DNA of 21,018 nt, from NCBI GenBank assembly GCA_029239935.1, contig JARBTY010000037.1, forward strand, positions 1-21,018, given 5' to 3'. Made by a program: the position numbers and the translations under genes. Below the pieces are notes generated by a model that saw nothing but the letters and a program-made list of their open reading frames with translations, was not told where the DNA came from and searched no databases. Positions 16,408 to 21,018 of this stretch are shown in pieces. This DNA comes from Clostridia bacterium (lineage in GTDB: Bacteria > Bacillota_A > Clostridia > Lachnospirales > Cellulosilyticaceae). How positions within the stretch are numbered: the stretch's first letter is position 1; every line of letters begins with the position of its first letter.

Positions 16408-17268
16408 TTAGCTAGCTAACTTTCTTTGTCTGTAGTACTCCTTTTCATATGTAATTGGTGATAAATAATTATTTGCTCCATGAATTCTTTTATAGTTATA
16501 AAAACTTACAATGTAGCCTAAAATACTTGTTTTAGCTTGTTCAAGGGTTCTGTAATTTTCATGGAAAATGAGTTCTCTTTTAATAATGCTGTGAAAAGAT
16601 TCTATACAGGCATTATCATAGCAATTGCCCTTACGGCTCATACTTACAGTGATTTTATTCTTTTTAAGAATGGCTTGGTAATCTTTTGAGCAGTATTGGC
16701 TGCCACGATCTGAATGATGAATCAGTCCTGGTTTAGGAGGTTGCCTTCCTATAGCTCGTTTGAGTGCAGTGATAACCAGTTCTTTAGTCATCCTTTTATC
16801 CATAGCCCAACCAATAATGCGTCTTGAAAATAAGTCCATAACGCTTGCTAAATAAAGCCATCCTTCCCTTGTCCAAATGTAAGTGATATCAGTTACCCAT
16901 ACTTTACCAGGGGCACCTGTTTTAAAATGCTGATTAAGCAGATTTGGATATACTGGGAGGTTGTGATGAGAATTTGTAGTAGCCTTGTATTTCTTCACTG
17001 TCTTAGAACGCAGGTTATTTTCTTTCATGATATTTGAAACAGTCTTTTGACTTACGGCTTCGCCACTTCGATTCAGTATCTTAGTAATCTTAGGACTGCC
17101 ATATATCTTTCTTGATTCAATATGAATACGAATGATTTTAACTACAAGCGTAACTTTTCTTAATCTTTGTTTAGAAGGCTTGCGTTTAAGCCATGAATAA
17201 TAACCACTTTTTGAAACATCAAGAACTTGGCACATCTTTGATACACGAAATTCGTGCCGATGTTTCAA
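16408..17268 (-). CDS. IS3-family transposase OrfB (DDE integrase domain)
   Basis: At least 286 residues from TTG 17268, but the frame is open back to the slip site, and the working product is an OrfAB fusion of about 387 residues. An HTH_21-like segment (KMCQVLDVSKSGYYSW, 11-26) precedes the integrase core with catalytic Asp127 (WVTDITYI), Asp187 (HSDRGSQY) and Glu223 (NACIESFHS). The D-D gap of 59 residues and D-35-E spacing are canonical. No inactivating change is seen. It cuts and joins the element ends. Confidence 0.93.
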   Translation of the reverse strand: MKHRHEFRVSKMCQVLDVSKSGYYSWLKRKPSKQRLRKVTLVVKIIRIHIESRKIYGSPKITKILNRSGEAVSQKTVSNIMKENNLRSKTVKKYKATTNSHHNLPVYPNLLNQHFKTGAPGKVWVTDITYIWTREGWLYLASVMDLFSRRIIGWAMDKRMTKELVITALKRAIGRQPPKPGLIHHSDRGSQYCSKDYQAILKKNKITVSMSRKGNCYDNACIESFHSIIKRELIFHENYRTLEQAKTSILGYIVSFYNYKRIHGANNYLSPITYEKEYYRQRKLAS

Positions 17269-17282
17269 TATAAAGCCATAGA

Positions 17283-17570
17283 TTACTTCTGGCTTTTTGC
17301 AAAGATGGCCGTTGCTTTTTTTAGAATAGCATTTTCTTCTTCTAAGTCTTTAAGGCGCTTTTCAAGTTCTTTAATTCTTTTATCCTCAGGCTTTAAGTTG
17401 CCACTGCCTACAAAACTTTGGTCTTGATCTTGACGATATTGCATTATCCATTTGCTTAATGTTTGCTGTGCAATGTCGAGTTCGCGGGATACTTCAGACG
17501 CTTTTTTGCCTTCTTCAACAACTTGCTTTACTGCATAAACCTTGAATTCTTTATCATAATTTTTAGCCAT
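17283..17570 (-). CDS. IS3-family transposase OrfA (helix-turn-helix)
   Basis: A 95-residue DNA-binding subunit. A helix-turn-helix (about 15-45, SEVSRELDIAQQTLSKWI) is followed by a leucine-zipper coiled coil (about 65-88, LEKRLKDLEEENAILKK) used for multimer formation. GAGGTGATC precedes ATG 17570. OrfA alone binds the ends and can inhibit transposition; with OrfB it forms the transposase through -1 frameshifting. Confidence 0.92.
   Translation of the reverse strand: MAKNYDKEFKVYAVKQVVEEGKKASEVSRELDIAQQTLSKWIMQYRQDQDQSFVGSGNLKPEDKRIKELEKRLKDLEEENAILKKATAIFAKSQK
17316..17322 (-). promoter_or_regulatory. programmed -1 frameshift site between orfA and orfB
   Basis: On the coding strand the orfA codons CTA AAA AAA GCA contain seven A (17316-17322) in X-XXY-YYZ phase. 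OrfB is open in the -1 frame across this point, so a slip here joins codon 85 of orfA to the orfB frame. A7 or A6G slip sites are typical of IS3-family elements. Confidence 0.8.
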
Positions 17571-17670
17571 ATGTGATCACCTCGTTCTATTAGTTATTTT
17601 TATTATAACTAAAAACTCAGTTTTCTGTGTCCATTTTTTATACTAGCATCACCCGTATTACAACATATTC

Positions 17671-17730
17671 TATAATCATATGATAACTGATTATAATACA
17701 GGTTATACTGCTTATATCTTATAGTATAAC
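17671..17730. repeat. two AT-rich inverted repeats between the insertion element and manC-like gene
   Basis: Arms TATAATCA/TGATTATA (17671-17678 and 17688-17695) and GTTATACT/AGTATAAC (17702-17709 and 17723-17730) are exact. Neither has a T-run on the minus strand that would make a good terminator for the exopolysaccharide genes ending at 17794. They may be operators or remains of the promoter region cut by the element. Nothing else is seen in 17642-17793. Confidence 0.4.
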
Positions 17731-17793
17731 TTTTCAGGTAAAATTTTCAATCCTTTAAGGGTTTTTACAAGCTACTCGCTTCTATCGCTTTTT

Positions 17794-18861
17794 TTATAAA
17801 TACTGCAACTTTTCTTCTCCCCTAAGCATCTCCACAATCTTTTTAACATCCTGTGCAGATTCCTTGTTGCAGATTAGCACTACATCTTTTGTTTCCACAA
17901 CAACCAGATTTTCTACACCTATTGTGGCTATCAGCCTTTCCGAGGAGTAAATAATACAGTTTTTTGTGTCAAGATTAATATGTTCACCACAAACCACATT
18001 CCCTCTTATATCTTCATCATGCAAAACTCCTAGAGTGTCCCAACTTCCTATGTCATTCCATATAAATTCACCCGTCAGCATTAATACCCTGTCTGAATGT
18101 TCTATGATACCGGAGTCTATCGATATACTCGGTATAGTGGGATATACCCTCCCTATTGTTTCGTACTCCTTTTCTGTACCCATACTATCTGCTATTTCAC
18201 AAAGCTTCTCATATACTTCTGGAAGATATCTTTCAAATTCTTTTAGTATTGTTGAGACCTTCCAGATAAATATGCCGCTATTCCATACATAATCTCCAGA
18301 ATTAATATAGGCCTTCGCTGTTTCAGAATCTGGTTTCTCCACAAACTGTATGACATCTTTGGCCGCTCTTTGTGCAAATCTATCATACTTGATATACCCA
18401 TATCCAGTGGAAGGGAATGTGGGTCTAATACCTATAGTCACAAGCTTGTCCTGTAAATAAGCCACTTCTTGCGCCTGTGTAACTACCTGTGCCAAAGCCT
18501 CCTCATTTTTTATAAAATGATCAGATGGAAATACACACATTATCCCGTCACCATACTTTTTCATGATTTTAAAAGCTGTATAACCTATACAAACCCCAGT
18601 ATTTTTTGAGACTGGCTCACTAAGTATCTGATCTCTTGAGATATATTCAGCCGTAGCTTCAGCGATAATTTCACTCTGCAATGCATTGGTAACAACAAAA
18701 ATATCTTTTTTATTAATAAAACGACTCACTCTTATAATAGTTTTATTAATCATCATCCCCTCTCCATTTAAATTCAAAAGCTGTTTAGAAATATTTTGTC
18801 TACTCAAAGGCCAAAAACGAGTCCCACTGCCTCCTGCCATAATCACTCCATACATTTTCAT
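17794..18861 (-). CDS. manC: mannose-1-phosphate guanylyltransferase
   Basis: A 355-residue nucleotidyltransferase that makes GDP-mannose from mannose-1-phosphate and GTP. The pyrophosphorylase signature GGSGTRFWPLS is at 10-20 with Lys26 (SKQLL) after it. FPSDHF (111-116) holds the metal-binding Asp114, and FVEKP (173-177) and WNSGIF (193-198) form the sugar site. It lacks the C-terminal phosphomannose isomerase domain of the two-function enzymes. ATG 18861 was chosen over GTG 18870 because AAGGGG is then about 9 nt away. It lies 41 nt after the GtrA-family gene, in a polysaccharide operon. GDP-mannose would supply a mannose-containing glycan. Confidence 0.92.
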   Translation of the reverse strand: MKMYGVIMAGGSGTRFWPLSRQNISKQLLNLNGEGMMINKTIIRVSRFINKKDIFVVTNALQSEIIAEATAEYISRDQILSEPVSKNTGVCIGYTAFKIMKKYGDGIMCVFPSDHFIKNEEALAQVVTQAQEVAYLQDKLVTIGIRPTFPSTGYGYIKYDRFAQRAAKDVIQFVEKPDSETAKAYINSGDYVWNSGIFIWKVSTILKEFERYLPEVYEKLCEIADSMGTEKEYETIGRVYPTIPSISIDSGIIEHSDRVLMLTGEFIWNDIGSWDTLGVLHDEDIRGNVVCGEHINLDTKNCIIYSSERLIATIGVENLVVVETKDVVLICNKESAQDVKKIVEMLRGEEKLQYL

Positions 18862-18902
18862 GAATAACACCCCTTATCTGACATAAATTAAATTCAACCC
18901 AT

Positions 18903-19307
18903 TTAATTTTTAAATATTAATAACTTGCTAATAAAATAGTTCAGTAGAATTACGACGGTATACGCAGTTAATTTTGCTATTATATCATTGATAAAGCAAA
19001 TTTCAACTGTAGTATACAAAATAACTACTTCAACAAGCAGTGATGTTGTTCTTCCAGCTACAAACAAAATAAATTCTGCAACAACTTTTTTCAAATGCCA
19101 GTTCATAGAAAAAAACACAAACAACTTGTTCATAATGAAAGCAAAACTGATAGTGACTATCCATGAAATCAAGTTGCTTGTGACATAATAAATATCCAGT
19201 ACTCTAGTAAATAAAAAATAGCAGCTGTAATTTATGATTGTACTCATTATTCCAAAAATGATATATCGTATGATTTGCTTATACTGACTATATAAACTCT
19301 TTATCAT
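18903..19307 (-). CDS. GtrA-family membrane protein
   Basis: A 134-residue protein with four membrane segments (about 12-34, 43-66, 76-99 and 108-130) and the typical GtrA ending NYFISKLLIFKN. Family members are thought to move lipid-linked sugars (for example undecaprenyl-phosphate-glucose) across the membrane, or to help a glycosyltransferase. It sits between the BcsB-like and mannose genes with short gaps (60 and 41 nt), so it belongs to the same transcript. The ribosome site is weak (AGAGA before ATG 19307), which may mean translation depends on the upstream gene. Confidence 0.88.
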   Translation of the reverse strand: MIKSLYSQYKQIIRYIIFGIMSTIINYSCYFLFTRVLDIYYVTSNLISWIVTISFAFIMNKLFVFFSMNWHLKKVVAEFILFVAGRTTSLLVEVVILYTTVEICFINDIIAKLTAYTVVILLNYFISKLLIFKN

Positions 19308-19367
19308 ATATTAATCTCTAGATGTATATAGGTTTTTCTTAAATAAGAGCTAAGCCATTTACTTTCA

Positions 19368-21018
19368 TCACTCATCATCCAATTTATCATCCTCTTGATT
19401 AGAATAATTCTCATCACGGTTTCTATCTGCACCACCTATATTCTCCGCTGCTTTTTTAAATCTACCTTTATTTCTTATGACTTTGATTAAAATTAAAACA
19501 CCTATAAAAATAAATATGACACCTATACTCAGTATCCACAACGGTATATCGGAATTCTCCTCAACAACATATTTTATTCTTTCTAACGTAAGAGGCACTT
19601 TATTATCTTCCTCAGTGTATTGAGCCTCAAATGTATAATTTACTATACCACCCTGTATATCTACTATAGAAATTTGCTTATCCAACTCACTAAAAAGTTT
19701 TCTGTCTTCTAGAAATTTTGCTACATAAGTCTGTATACTTTTATCATAGGCAATGACATATATCTTTTTATCAAAATTCCAAGGAGAACGTGCGACTTGA
19801 AAAATCATTTTACTTTTTAAAACTTCTGATGATAGTGCCAATTTGTTATTAATTAAAAAACTCTCCTTATGTGGAACAACCCCGAGAGTTCTACTTATTT
19901 CTTCAGGAAGCCGTAGTTCATCAAATGAACCTATAAATATCATGTTCCTATTTCTATCATTTTTACTTATAATATCTGATGATCCTGAGACTAAATAATC
20001 AAAAGCATTGCCACTCATTTGCCCCATTCTTGTTGATAAAATACTTATTATATTTAATAATTCAGTATCATAGTAGGTTGGCATACCTATTAAAACATCA
20101 CTGTTGGCATTATTATAAAATCTACTGAAATAGGGAAAACCTCTAAGTGTAGGAATTACTCCTTTATCATTGGGTTCAAAATAGATCTCTGATCCTTTGT
20201 CGATTACTGTCCATGCCGTATCTGAAAAGTCTTTAGAACAGTCTATTTTTCCAAGATAATTATAAACTTCTATTCTAATTTCTATCGTTTCATCGCTACG
20301 TACATCTTTTGGTATTTTTACCTTCAAGTTTCCCCCTTCAGCGTTGGACGCAGAAAGCTTCACACTATCACAAGCTACGTTGTTAAAATATATAGTAAGT
20401 AGGGAATTATCAGAAAGCAGCGCTTTCGAATGCGCAAACTTCAAATTTACATAGGACTCTTCTCCACTCACTATACCACTCGGCTGTCTAAAATAAAACG
20501 TTGCCCTTTGATGAAACGCCCCCTTTAGGTTAACTGTCTCATATCCAAAATCCTTAAATCTATAGAATCCTGTTTCATTTGGTATCATGTCATTGGCATC
20601 ATTATCATTTATATTTGAAACTATAATAAGCTGCTCTTCAAGTATCTGATCCAAATACGTCCTGTTTGAAAAAAATTCAACCGCCTTATCAAGACCAATT
20701 TCATCTTTTCCAGTTATGAGTACCTTATTATCTTCTACAGCAAGAAACCCCTCTGAAGCACTTAAACTTGTTGGCAAGCTTGGTACTAAAGAATCTGCCC
20801 AATTATCAATTGTACCTATATAGAGCTTATTTCTGATTGAATTCTCAGATGGCACATCTATGGAAACCTTATTTCTAATAAAGTCCTTATCCCTGCCATT
20901 TGCGCCCACTGCTGATGCTACCTTTAACATTCCCTGCAAAACTGACTCCTCAGCATTATCCGGAAGTATATACTCATTCTGCATACTGTATTTATCATAA
21001 AAATAATCATAAAAATTA
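19368..21018 (-). CDS. BcsB-like cellulose synthase accessory subunit (N-terminus beyond window)
   Basis: The frame is open to the right edge, past the first internal Met at 20984, so the start lies outside; about 549 residues are present. The visible part has alternating beta-rich and alpha/beta blocks as in BcsB: carbohydrate-binding jelly-roll-like segments (RATFYFRQPSG, NLKFAHSKALLSDNSLLTIYFNN) and flavodoxin-like segments (DVLIGMPTYYDTELL; NRNMIFIGSF). One membrane helix lies near the C-terminus (IPLWILSIGVIFIFIGVLIL), followed by a charged tail of about 35 residues rich in D, E, N and R. In a Gram-positive cell it would sit on the outer face of the membrane, anchored by this helix, guiding the polymer from a BcsA-like synthase. 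The synthase gene is probably upstream, off the window. The polymer need not be cellulose. Confidence 0.8.
   Translation of the reverse strand, partial: NFYDYFYDKYSMQNEYILPDNAEESVLQGMLKVASAVGANGRDKDFIRNKVSIDVPSENSIRNKLYIGTIDNWADSLVPSLPTSLSASEGFLAVEDNKVLITGKDEIGLDKAVEFFSNRTYLDQILEEQLIIVSNINDNDANDMIPNETGFYRFKDFGYETVNLKGAFHQRATFYFRQPSGIVSGEESYVNLKFAHSKALLSDNSLLTIYFNNVACDSVKLSASNAEGGNLKVKIPKDVRSDETIEIRIEVYNYLGKIDCSKDFSDTAWTVIDKGSEIYFEPNDKGVIPTLRGFPYFSRFYNNANSDVLIGMPTYYDTELLNIISILSTRMGQMSGNAFDYLVSGSSDIISKNDRNRNMIFIGSFDELRLPEEISRTLGVVPHKESFLINNKLALSSEVLKSKMIFQVARSPWNFDKKIYVIAYDKSIQTYVAKFLEDRKLFSELDKQISIVDIQGGIVNYTFEAQYTEEDNKVPLTLERIKYVVEENSDIPLWILSIGVIFIFIGVLILIKVIRNKGRFKKAAENIGGADRNRDENYSNQEDDKLDDE

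Larger units (their letters stand above)
16375..17641 (-). mobile_element. IS3-family (IS150-like) insertion sequence
   Basis: An element of about 1.27 kb carrying overlapping orfA and orfB. The imperfect terminal inverted repeats share AAAATGGACAC: 16382-16392 at the left and its complement GTGTCCATTTT at 17627-17637 at the right. ACTA (or ATACTA) occurs just outside both ends (16369-16374 and 17640-17645) and may be the target duplication; the exact ends could shift by a few bases. Both reading frames and the frameshift site are intact, so it may still be active. It separates the small frame at 16200-16322 from the exopolysaccharide genes. Only one copy is in the window. Confidence 0.9.

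Noticed and set aside
16408..17570. Reading orfA and orfB of the insertion element as a broken transposase gene.
   Set aside because: The -1 shift across an in-phase A7 run is the normal programmed arrangement of IS3-family elements.

Overview
The window is low-GC, Gram-positive-type DNA. It looks like an anaerobic, probably spore-forming member of the Clostridia (a Lachnospiraceae/Cellulosilyticum-like organism is a guess). The clues are strong AGGAGG-type ribosome sites, consensus sigma-A promoters, an exosporium-like collagen repeat protein, an [FeFe]-hydrogenase-like protein, an A-type flavo-diiron protein (FprA) and a complete MurNAc-phosphate salvage operon. No rRNA, tRNA or CRISPR array was seen.

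Layout, left to right. Positions 1-200 hold two leftward promoter-like elements, one with the 19-bp spacer and internal palindrome of a MerR-type promoter, aimed at a gene beyond the left edge. A collagen-like surface protein (206-1967, minus) follows; its reading frame is broken near the start by a perfect 25-bp tandem duplication. Next come superoxide dismutase (plus), a soluble [FeFe]-hydrogenase-like iron-sulfur protein (minus) and FprA (plus): a group suited to oxygen and redox stress in an anaerobe. From 5872 to 10641 lies a five-gene minus-strand operon in the order murR-murQ-murP-mupG-crr. It has a consensus promoter, two 8-nt gene overlaps and a terminator, and it takes up and degrades muropeptide sugars (MurNAc and MurNAc-GlcNAc). 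It carries its own EIIA, which MurP lacks.

Then follow purine-nucleoside phosphorylase; an lrp-ald pair (Lrp/AsnC regulator plus alanine dehydrogenase); a flavodoxin-like NAD(P)H/FMN reductase; an alpha/beta hydrolase; and a small multi-spanning membrane protein of unknown role. An apparently intact IS3-family (IS150-like) element with an A7 frameshift site sits at about 16375-17641. A 40-codon reading frame with a perfect ribosome site and an overlapping terminator lies beside its left end.

The right end is part of an exopolysaccharide locus on the minus strand: a BcsB-like cellulose-synthase accessory subunit (its N-terminus lies beyond the window), a GtrA-family membrane protein and mannose-1-phosphate guanylyltransferase. 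The most notable single observation is the 25-bp duplication that switches the collagen-like gene out of frame. Removing one copy restores a 578-residue frame exactly, which suggests slipped-strand on/off switching, a recent mutation or an assembly artefact.
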